In this document: positions 1-7,600 of the stretch, piece by piece | How positions within the stretch are numbered: position 1 is the stretch's first letter | Layout: each line of letters starts with the position of its first letter | Assembly (NCBI GenBank): GCA_020721745.1 | Contig: DYMC01000110.1 | Span: 1-7,930 of the forward strand | Direction: 5' to 3' | From: Lentisphaera sp. | GTDB taxonomy: Bacteria > Verrucomicrobiota > Lentisphaeria > Victivallales > GWF2-50-93 | Length of the DNA stretch: 7,930 nt | Notes under the pieces: model-generated | What the model saw: the letters and a program-made list of their open reading frames with translations, nothing else | Databases searched by the model: none | What the model was told of the DNA's origin: nothing | Made by a program: the position numbers and the translations under genes

Positions 1-161
1 AAAGGAGAAAACGGCTCCTTCAGCCTCGTCAGGGCCGAATCCTCCCCCCGGATGAAGAGCTCCGCCTCGCCATCGCCGGATATCTCGACGGCGACAACCC
101 GCTCCATCCTCGACGGGCATATTTCCTCTATCCTGAGACTGTTCCTGTGCTCTGAAGACAT
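1..161 (-). CDS. Hypothetical protein, N-terminal part only (runs off the left edge)
   Basis: An open frame without stops starts at ATG (159-161) and leaves the window after 53 complete codons. The start has a good ribosome binding site, AGGGAG, 8 bases upstream. The visible peptide begins MSSEHRNSLRIEEICPS and continues through RMERVVAVEISGDGEAELF. It is charged and hydrophilic, with no signal peptide or membrane segment, so a cytoplasmic protein is likely. I do not recognise a family from this fragment and assign no function. It begins 36 bases after the stop of the pgaD-HD-GYP gene with no terminator between them, so it is probably the fifth gene of the same transcript. That position makes a role in polysaccharide production or its control conceivable, but this is guilt by association only. 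Confidence 0.7.
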   Translation of the reverse strand, partial: MSSEHRNSLRIEEICPSRMERVVAVEISGDGEAELFIRGEDSALTRLKEPFSP

Positions 162-169
162 GGTCTCCG

Positions 170-175
170 CTCCCT
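170..175 (-). promoter_or_regulatory. Ribosome binding site of the partial downstream gene
   Basis: On the minus strand AGGGAG lies 8 bases before the ATG at 161. It supports that start and indicates the partial gene is translated from its own site rather than only by coupling to the gene before it. Confidence 0.6.
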
Positions 176-197
176 ATTTTCGACCCGTTCTGCCGGA

Positions 198-1382
198 TTA
201 CCGCCGCTGTCCGGTTTTACAGTTTTGTTGAGTATGTTCTATGGCACGCATGAATGCCTCGACGGTTTTCTTGCAGTAAATATTGCCCGCGTTTCCCTTT
301 ATTTCGCGCAATGCGGCGGATGGGCTTTTGCTTTCGCTGTAGCGTCTTAGGCTTGTCATTGCGTCGTAGGAATCGGCAACTGCGCAGATTTTCGCCGGTA
401 GGCATATATGATCTGATGTCAGGGAATCGGGATATCCACTGCCATTCTCCCGCTCATGATGCTGGCGTATGACTTGTTTGACCATTTCCGGCAAAGTGAC
501 TTTGAAATGCGCTTCCGCGTCGAAGAGGACGTGTTTTTTTATGCTTTCAAACTCGCTTTCAGTCAGAGGCGTGGCCTTGTTGAGCAAATTACTGTCCACG
601 GCAATCTTCCCTATGTCGTGGAGAGCCGCGGCAGTTTTCAGAGAATCCAGGAAAAGTTCATCCTCGATTCCCATTTTTTTAGCTATGTTGATGGAAAGAT
701 TTGAGACGCGCAGACAGTGCAAGGCCGTCTTTATGTCGTGTTCCGCCAGGGAATGGATCATTTTGACGAAGGGCCAGGAGAATCCGGAAAGTCCGCCGGG
801 CTTTTCGCAGGGTGTCCCCCGAGTCAAATTTTTTCTGTTTTCAAAACTAGTTATCTGCGGGCTTTTCATCCCCTGCCTGTGTTTTGCCTGGTCCAGCGGG
901 GCGTATAGGATTTCGATTTCCTCCCCCTCGTCGAGCTTCAGCCTGACTTTTTCGTGTTTGTCGAAATGAGCCTCTATGAGCCGGGACTGGTGTACCCGGG
1001 CAGTGTCCTCCGGGGATATCTTATAGTATCTTGCTATATCCTCGATCCTGGCCTCTCCCCGCGACTTGCGCCTATCGAGACCACCGAACCTCCATGCGTT
1101 GTATCGGCTCCAGACAATCATCGAGAGGAATATAATCATCGCTGCTCCCGCGCCAATTCCAAAGAATTCCGTATTCTCGATTCCCTCCAGAGTGAACATG
1201 TGGTATTTGAAGAATCTATAGGCGACATACCATATTGCGAGCAGAACCAGGTGCCTGACAAGAAATATCCACAGAGCCCATCCCGCCGCGTTCAAGGTCC
1301 ATTCAGTCCATGCGCGAGTTTTCGACACGATGTCGCGGCGGTCTATTATCATTTCCCTCTGGAAGTCTTCAAGTTTTTTCAT
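198..1382 (-). CDS. pgaD: PgaD-type PNAG synthase subunit fused to an HD-GYP domain (putative cyclic di-GMP phosphodiesterase)
   Basis: A 394-residue inner-membrane protein in two parts; E. coli PgaD is only about 137 residues. Residues 1-163 are PgaD-like: two membrane segments (about 29-55 and 71-91), then W91..YN(94-95)..RF(98-99), matching the WALYNKLRF stretch of E. coli PgaD, then a cytoplasmic tail (SPEDTARVHQSRLIEAHF) resembling its C-terminus. In E. coli this subunit forms the cyclic di-GMP site with PgaC; the Asn is kept but the following Lys is Ala. After a linker (about 164-208) comes a complete HD-GYP domain (209-383): H222, HDIGK with H255/D256, H284, H308-H309-E310, GSGYP 314-318 and D337. 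Such domains cleave cyclic di-GMP using two or three metals. Start choice: ATG at 1382, 13 bases after the pgaC stop, gives a PgaD-like N-terminus; its ribosome binding site is weak. A TTG at 1433 (411 residues, overlapping pgaC) is the alternative. Both domains are confidently recognised; enzyme activity is inferred. Confidence 0.92.
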   Translation of the reverse strand: MKKLEDFQREMIIDRRDIVSKTRAWTEWTLNAAGWALWIFLVRHLVLLAIWYVAYRFFKYHMFTLEGIENTEFFGIGAGAAMIIFLSMIVWSRYNAWRFGGLDRRKSRGEARIEDIARYYKISPEDTARVHQSRLIEAHFDKHEKVRLKLDEGEEIEILYAPLDQAKHRQGMKSPQITSFENRKNLTRGTPCEKPGGLSGFSWPFVKMIHSLAEHDIKTALHCLRVSNLSINIAKKMGIEDELFLDSLKTAAALHDIGKIAVDSNLLNKATPLTESEFESIKKHVLFDAEAHFKVTLPEMVKQVIRQHHERENGSGYPDSLTSDHICLPAKICAVADSYDAMTSLRRYSESKSPSAALREIKGNAGNIYCKKTVEAFMRAIEHTQQNCKTGQRR

Positions 1383-1395
1383 GCGCGCCCATTTC

Positions 1396-2622
1396 TCACT
1401 TGAGTCCCCTGTCAGGGCTTTCCCAGACCGCAAGTTCCGTTCTTTTCTTCAGTATGGCCCTTGGAAGGGCGACCATGGTAGTCAACCATGTGACGATCCA
1501 GTATATTGCCGGATACCAGATCAGATATGGGACGACTTTGCGCATGGATGGATCGTATCTGCTGTCCATCACCACGCCTATGGAGAGCTGGACCATGCAC
1601 GTCATGGCGAGAATTATGCCTGTCCAGCCGGGCATGATGCTCTTCACAAGAAGGCTTTCGGGCATTTGGACGAAAAAATGCAGCATCCATAGAAGGATGG
1701 TGCCGGCGAACAGATAGCACCAGACTACGCTCGTGGCATATTCCAGATACAGCGGCCACATGCGGCGGTCCTTCCAGGAAAGCATCTTTGGGAGATACTT
1801 CAGCAGAACTTCGTTGCCTCCCTGCGCCCAGCGTATGCGCTGCTTGCATATCCCTGCAATTGTCTCCGGAACGTATATCCAGCAAAGAGCCCTGGCCTCG
1901 TAGCGGACATCCCAGCGGTCGAGCTGAAGCTTCCAGCTGATGTCAATGTCCTCGGTTACCATGTTGTTGGACCACCAGCCGGCATCGAGCAGGGCCTTCT
2001 TCCTGAATGCCACCACCACTCCGGAGACAGTGTAGACCTTGCCCAGGACGCGCTGTGTCCTCTTTATCATTCCTATTATGGTGGAGTATTCGCCGACCTG
2101 TATTTTCGCCATGAGGGTGGTTCTGTTGCGGACTTTGGGGTTTCCGGTGACAGCGCCGACCCGCGGGGAGCTCTGGAAATGCCAGACAAGCCATTCCACC
2201 GCACGCGGGTCGAGCAATGCGTCGGCGTCTATCCCCACGATGTATTCCCCGTTGCACGCCATGGCCGCCATGTTCAGCCCCGTGCCCTTCCCCTGGTTGC
2301 TCATCATTCTGACAACCCGCAGGTTCCTGTGGCTTCTCTGAAGCTGCGTGAGTATCTCGAATGTCCTGTCTCTGCTCGCATCGTCCACTGCTATGATCTC
2401 GATGTTGGGATACGTCTGATAGTTGAGATACTCTATGGTGTCCTTTATGCATTCCTCCTCGTTATGGCATGGGATGAGGATGGACACGAGAGGGTGCTCC
2501 TTCAGCTCCGGCCCGCCAACGAATTTCTTCTCGCGGAAGAAGAAGAATATTAAGGTGCCCGACATCCACACAAAGGACATCATGAGCGGATAATAGAATA
2601 CAAAATCAAGCACGTATTCCAT
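1396..2622 (-). CDS. pgaC: PgaC, poly-beta-1,6-N-acetyl-D-glucosamine synthase (glycosyltransferase family 2)
   Basis: Inner-membrane processive glycosyltransferase that polymerises UDP-GlcNAc into PNAG together with PgaD. The protein has 408 residues: one N-terminal membrane segment (about 8-29), the GT2 domain (about 44-270), and three membrane stretches near 294-320, 332-352 and 365-386. All active-site motifs are present: VDDAS (D80/D81), the metal-binding DAD (132-134), catalytic TED (223-225) and QRIRW (261-265). Long stretches such as VGAVTGNP, KIQVGEYS, TEDIDISWKLQL and the C-terminal SPDRG match E. coli PgaC almost residue for residue. The position equivalent to E. coli Arg222, linked to cyclic di-GMP control, is Arg191 in IKRTQR. 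E. coli PgaC (441 residues) has an extra N-terminal hydrophobic segment that is absent here. ATG 2622 is chosen because GGGGAG lies 8 bases upstream and the pgaB stop is 4 bases away; an in-frame TTG at 2646 inside pgaB is less likely. Confidence 0.97.
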   Translation of the reverse strand: MEYVLDFVFYYPLMMSFVWMSGTLIFFFFREKKFVGGPELKEHPLVSILIPCHNEEECIKDTIEYLNYQTYPNIEIIAVDDASRDRTFEILTQLQRSHRNLRVVRMMSNQGKGTGLNMAAMACNGEYIVGIDADALLDPRAVEWLVWHFQSSPRVGAVTGNPKVRNRTTLMAKIQVGEYSTIIGMIKRTQRVLGKVYTVSGVVVAFRKKALLDAGWWSNNMVTEDIDISWKLQLDRWDVRYEARALCWIYVPETIAGICKQRIRWAQGGNEVLLKYLPKMLSWKDRRMWPLYLEYATSVVWCYLFAGTILLWMLHFFVQMPESLLVKSIMPGWTGIILAMTCMVQLSIGVVMDSRYDPSMRKVVPYLIWYPAIYWIVTWLTTMVALPRAILKKRTELAVWESPDRGLK

Positions 2623-2626
2623 GCCG

Positions 2627-4660
2627 TCATCTCCCCGGTTTGTCAAGGGGGAAGTCCCTCGACGACATTATGTCGCGTGCCGTTCCAAGCCCGGGCCTGC
2701 CCTCGAAGAGGCCGTCCGGATAATATGAAACATGATGGGCGCCGGCGGCGACAAGAGCGCGGACCCACCGTCTCAGCTTCGAGTCGGGTATCCATTCGTC
2801 TTCCTTCCAGTCGAAAGCCTGAACCTTGAATACAGTCTTTCTGAGGCCATCGGGTCTCTCCCCGGCCTTCCTCACAAGCTCCCTGAGCCAGTCCCTCTCC
2901 CAGAATTTCCCCTCCATCCGGGGATAGGCCATCACCACTGTGAAGTCGTAGTTCATCAGGCACTTGTCATAGTTCTGGCAGAACCACTCCTCGCTCCCGG
3001 GATTCGTAAGTATCGGAGCATAGACGGTTCTGGCAAAAAGCGTCTCAGGGCGGTAATACAGGACCTTCGCCATTATTCTCGATGTCAGCTCAACAAGCTT
3101 GTCCGTCTTCGCATCTGTCCAGGCGTTCTTCTTTTCGACAGGCAGCGACTGGAAGGGGATGAATTTTTCGCTTCCAACTGTCTTCAAATATGCGGCTGTC
3201 GCATCAGGCCCGAAGTCCTCGAAGTCGTTCATATAGGCATCATCCTGGAAAATAACACCCTCGAAGCTACAATTTTTCGCCAGATCTTCGTAAATTCTCT
3301 CGATAATCCTGCATGCGTCCTCGGAGAACGGCGACAGTCTTTCATACCACGAGACTGAAGGCTTATTCTCTCCGTCGCGAAATTCGCAAACGCGCAGCCT
3401 TTTTGTAAGTTCGGCGTCCGGGAGCTGGAAGCTCATAACCGGCATCCAGGCGTAGACTGCGATCCCGCGTATTGAAAGCGCCCTTGATATCCTTCCAAAT
3501 ATATCGGCCCTGGTAGGGAGAACGCCGTTGGGGAAGTATAGCGACTCCACATTGCCGTCGCCGTCCGAGTCGCAGAAGGCCTGAAGATAGACGGCATGAG
3601 GCTTGATATTGCAAATTCTCTCGATAAACTTGTCTATGTTCCGCAGCATCTGCCCGTGGTCCGGGCTGTAAACGGGGTCTATGTCCGCGTGGACTATCCT
3701 GTGGCGGGGGTGCTCGACGAATTTCTTTCTAAATTCCTTTGCGAAGTCAGTGGCTGTCGGATTGCCCATGAGCATGTATCGCGGGATGGCATCCAGCCTG
3801 TTGATATTGGCAAGGCCTGAATCAAGGGTAAACATCATCTTGAATCCCGCCTTTTTCGCCGCTTCCACCGTCGCTCCGTTGTATCTTCCATAGGGCCATA
3901 CGATGCTGTCAGGAACTCTGGCGTTCCTCTCTTTTAAAGTGTTGAAAGAGCCTGAAATATCCTCCGATATGCGTCGCCAGTATTCATCATCGGTCTCGTA
4001 TTTTGCCGCAGCCGGATCGTATATTCTTGATATGAACGCCGCAGAGGTGCTGCCGAGCGGATGGGATAGGACGCTTTTGTGCATGTCGCTGCTGTGGCTG
4101 GCAACATTGACAAGGCCACTGTCGGAGACCTCCTTGATCTGTTCCCAGCTCATGAATTTCTTCTTGTATTCGGAAAGTTCGCCTTTGTCTATCCAAGCGG
4201 GAACTACGGCCAGTATGGCTGGAATCTTGTATATTTTAAGGAGAGGGAACACATGCGTGTAGAAGCTCTCATATGCGTCGTCGAAGCTGAGCAGGACCGA
4301 TTTTGCAGGGAGCTCCTTTCTGCGCTCTGCGGCCGCAAGGAGATCGTCGGCGCCTACGAAACTAAATCCTTCGCTCTTAAGAAACTCGATATGAAGGACC
4401 AAATTCTCCAGCTCCACCGCGTATTCGTCGCGGTCGTCAACGATCTTCACCGGAACATCATGGTAGCAAAGAACAAGAAATTTCTCCTTGGAAAAATCCG
4501 CTCCGAAGCTTCTGTCGCGCCCCACTAGTGATGTCGGATCGAAGCCTGACAGCATTCCATCATCGAGAGCTGAAGCCGCAAGTCCGGACAACAAAACAAA
4601 CAGTAGTCCGGCGATCTTCGCGGAGTATCGTTTCATGAGATTTAAATTTATGGCTTTCAT
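2627..4660 (-). CDS. pgaB: PgaB, PNAG de-N-acetylase with C-terminal glycoside hydrolase domain
   Basis: Periplasmic enzyme that partly deacetylates PNAG during export, with a C-terminal domain that binds and can cleave the deacetylated polymer (GH153 in the E. coli family). The 677-residue length is close to E. coli PgaB (about 672). The CE4 deacetylase part spans about 58-310: YHDV 66-69, SFDDA with D127/D128, ASHSSDMH with metal-binding H189/H194, and WPYG 255-258. The second domain (about 318-670) has HADID 324-328, YLQAF followed by DSDGDG near 358-369, YAWMPV, and FQDDA with D473/D474 where E. coli has FHDDA carrying its catalytic acid. The signal peptide has a hydrophobic core (IAGLLFVLLSG) and a likely AASA/LDD cleavage. 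There is no lipobox cysteine, unlike lipoprotein PgaB of E. coli. The start is uncertain: ATG 4660 (chosen, 25 bases after pgaA) or ATG 4636; neither has a strong ribosome binding site. The reading frame also stays open upstream to 4759. Confidence 0.96.
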   Translation of the reverse strand: MKAINLNLMKRYSAKIAGLLFVLLSGLAASALDDGMLSGFDPTSLVGRDRSFGADFSKEKFLVLCYHDVPVKIVDDRDEYAVELENLVLHIEFLKSEGFSFVGADDLLAAAERRKELPAKSVLLSFDDAYESFYTHVFPLLKIYKIPAILAVVPAWIDKGELSEYKKKFMSWEQIKEVSDSGLVNVASHSSDMHKSVLSHPLGSTSAAFISRIYDPAAAKYETDDEYWRRISEDISGSFNTLKERNARVPDSIVWPYGRYNGATVEAAKKAGFKMMFTLDSGLANINRLDAIPRYMLMGNPTATDFAKEFRKKFVEHPRHRIVHADIDPVYSPDHGQMLRNIDKFIERICNIKPHAVYLQAFCDSDGDGNVESLYFPNGVLPTRADIFGRISRALSIRGIAVYAWMPVMSFQLPDAELTKRLRVCEFRDGENKPSVSWYERLSPFSEDACRIIERIYEDLAKNCSFEGVIFQDDAYMNDFEDFGPDATAAYLKTVGSEKFIPFQSLPVEKKNAWTDAKTDKLVELTSRIMAKVLYYRPETLFARTVYAPILTNPGSEEWFCQNYDKCLMNYDFTVVMAYPRMEGKFWERDWLRELVRKAGERPDGLRKTVFKVQAFDWKEDEWIPDSKLRRWVRALVAAGAHHVSYYPDGLFEGRPGLGTARDIMSSRDFPLDKPGR
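2631..2636 (-). promoter_or_regulatory. Ribosome binding site of pgaC, lying inside the end of pgaB
   Basis: GGGGAG on the minus strand sits 8 bases before the ATG at 2622 and overlaps the last codons of pgaB. It decides the pgaC start over the upstream in-frame TTG (2646) and implies translational coupling of pgaC to pgaB. Confidence 0.7.
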
Positions 4661-4685
4661 AGTTTTCTGATGCATATGCCGGCAG

Positions 4686-7600
4686 TTAAAAATTCCAATA
4701 TATTTCCGTGTAAAAGTTCCATCCATGCGGATTGTCCCTTCCGTACTTGCTTTTTCCATATTGTCCTCCGACCTTGAAATAGAAAGTGTCGGTCAGGCGC
4801 CATTCCTGCTCGTACCTGAGATACCAGACCTCCTCGGTCTTGAAGCTCTTCTCCCAGTGCGGTCCGATGCCGAAGTATAACCTGTCGAAGACGGAAAAGT
4901 CGTATCTGCGATACCACATGTGCTCGACCATTGGCACGGCATAGACGCTTCCGGCGTATTTTGGGGCGTAATATCCGCGGTCCTCGGGTTTTCTGTTCGT
5001 TGTGAGGAATCCTTCGAGAGCGAGCCTCGTCTTCCAGTGTGCGCTGTATGTGAGCCCCTTGTCTATGCGCATCGTATAGTTCTGGTTGCTGTTGCCGTCG
5101 GAGAGGCGGATGTTCGAGAAGGATGCCTCGGTGAGCAGGTCCTCGCTGAACCTGTATGCGGCGGTGAACTTCGCCTCCTGTCCCTTGTATTTGTGGAGCA
5201 GCGCCTTCGGGGGGAGGTCCAGACTGTATGAATCGTATGAAGCGCCGAGAGTGAGATGATCGTCAACAGACCACCTGATCCCTCCCTTTATCCCGGGATC
5301 CCGGCCCTGATGATCCAGCGTGAAAGCTCCGTCGAGAGTCAGATCCCTGTTTAGCCTCCAGTCGAATCCGATCCCGCTGCGAAATATGTTTCTCCTCTCG
5401 AATTCATCTTTCGTCTGCATCCAAATCGTTTCGGCGTATACCTTTCTCCACGGATATATGGGCTGGTCCAGCCTCACCGTGTATCCGGCGCCGTCCACAA
5501 AGGAACCGCCCTGCGAGAAATTCGATTTTATCGAGAGCAGCCTCATGTCCTGTATCTCAAAATGCCGGCCGAGCTTCTGCACGCCAAGGTCGTCGGGATG
5601 CTTCTCCAGAAGCTTCGCGGCGATATTCCGGCCCTCCCCGCTCCGGTCGTTCAGGTCCAGAGCGTAGGCATGACCTATCGCCGCCTCCTTGCTCTCGGGA
5701 TCAAGATTTGTCGCCATCTGAAAATCTTCCAGCGAGAGACGCGGAAAGTCCCTGTAAAGATGCAAGTAGGCCTGAGCTATGCGCGGATTGCTGTTGTGAG
5801 GGGCGCTGGCGACAAGTCCCTCAAGGTATTCCTCCGCCTCCCCCAGCCTGTCGTCGAATATCATGCACCAGGCCTTCTCAGTCGAGACCGAGACCTTGTT
5901 CCAGTTCTCAACCAGAACCCCTCCCGTCCGTGCGAAATAGGGAATATCGTTCTCCAGTCTTTCAATTATTTCCCTCGCCTCGCGATGTCTTTCAAGCTCG
6001 ATGAGCGCCGCGTATTTCGCCATCAAGAGCTCGTAGCTGTAAGGATATCGGTCCCTGCCCTGCTCCTGATAATGCAAGAGAACCTGTTCGTAAAGCTCAA
6101 TGGCCTTCTCGGGCTCCTTCAGATAGAGGTATGCGTCAGCGGCGGCCTCCAGCACCCAGTATGGCAGCTCTATTTTCTCCTCCTTGATCTTCTCGTAGTC
6201 GGACACTATCTGGCGCATCATCTCCGCCTGCCGCATGGCGAGAAACTTGTCAAACTGGGCCCTCCTCTTGAAGACTTCCGCCGCCTCGACAGAATCTTTG
6301 CGCCGCAGATGGTCCTCCGCGGACTGGATGTTTTCGTCGAGAAGCCTGATCGCCTTCTTCGGCGCGAGAAACTTTATCTGCTCCGCGGAAAGGTCGCCAA
6401 GTATGCGATTCCTTATATCGAGTCCGACATTGTCGCCCGTCTCGTCAAGCTTCTCCTTCGCGGCCTGCGCGGCCTTGATGTCAAGAAGGATATGGTATCT
6501 GGTATTGATCGCCGGCATGTAGCCAGGGCTCATGCGGAGAATGCTCTCGTCCAGGTCCAGCGCCTTGAAGTATTCCTCCGCGATCTGATGGCAATATACC
6601 ATGATGATTAGCGCACGGGGGTTCTTCGGATTCTCCCTGGCGAGTTCCTCGGCCAGAGGGCGCAGAGCCTTCAGGTCGCGCGACTTCACAAGCTGTTCCG
6701 CCTTTGCGATTTTCGCATCCATATCCATCCTCTGCCTTATCTGCATCCGGATATTTTCGACGGAGCCATTGTCAGCTCCCGGCTTGGCCGCGCATCCGTC
6801 GAGAAATTCAAAGGCGGCCTCAGGACCGTCCTTTGCGAAAATCGCAAGAGCCGCACCTTCGGTCGCGGCGTTGTCCCCGGGAGATGCTTCGATCGCCTTC
6901 ATATAGTGCTTTATCGCCTCGCCCGGCCTGCCGAGCCTCATGTAGGAGTTGGCAAGATCCCTGTGGAGATAAGGCTTCTCCCTGAATTTGCCCCGCTCCT
7001 CCTCATATAGCTCTACGGCCTCGTCATGCCTTCCACTCCAGGACAAAACCACTATGCGGTCGTTCACAATATCATCCCTGGGAGCGCCGGGATCATTCAT
7101 AAGAGCATGGAGCATAAGGAGAGATTCCTCATATTTCGACCCGCGTGCAAGTTCGACGGCACGTTCGTGCGCAGATGCGCAAAGCTTTTCCGCGTCAGGC
7201 TTCGCCTTCTCCTCCGCGGAAACTTTCTTTTCCGCGTCCTCCGCCTGCGCCGGTTTAACAAGCTCCTTGCTCTTCTCCCTCAAAACAGAAATCTCGGCCT
7301 TAAGAAATTCCGGGGCGTCGCCACCCGAAAAAAATTTTTCATATTCGAGAAGGGCCTTCCCAGCTTCGCCCTTCCATACAAGAACGAGCACCTTGTCGGC
7401 CTTGAGGGGAATGCTGTCGGGATTGAGCATCAGGCATTCATCAATTATCTTCAACGCCTCGTCGTGCCTGCCGGCCCTTGCAAGCTCCACCGCCCCTGCA
7501 TGATCAAGGTCAGCCTTTAATTTTTCAAGCTCCTTGCGGATATCCTTAGACAGCAAGCCCTTATTTTCAAATCCGGCATAAAGGGCCAGTGCCTCCTTCG

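Noticed and set aside
2..20. Inverted repeat AAGGAG...CTCCTT with a 7-base centre at the left edge
   Set aside because: Only a 6-base stem, inside the open frame of the partial gene and without a U-run visible in the window; not supportable as a terminator.
198..1433. Chance that the pgaD-HD-GYP fusion is an assembly or frameshift artefact
   Set aside because: Frame is open throughout, both halves are full-length for their families, the linker is ordinary coding sequence without homopolymer runs at the join, and no stop or separate strong start lies between the domains. Read-level confirmation is still not possible from here.
1412..1885. Minus-strand open frame of 157 codons in another frame within pgaC
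   Set aside because: It overlaps the conserved membrane part of PgaC, is rich in His, Arg and Pro with no domain, and is an alternate-frame shadow.
2732..3358. Plus-strand open frame of 208 codons opposite pgaB
   Set aside because: Antisense shadow of the conserved hydrolase domain of PgaB; no recognisable protein signature.
5562..6611. Long open frame on the plus strand (349 codons) opposite pgaA
   Set aside because: It lies wholly antisense to the clear TPR coding sequence of pgaA and its translation resembles no protein I know; such open antisense frames arise from the codon bias of the real gene.
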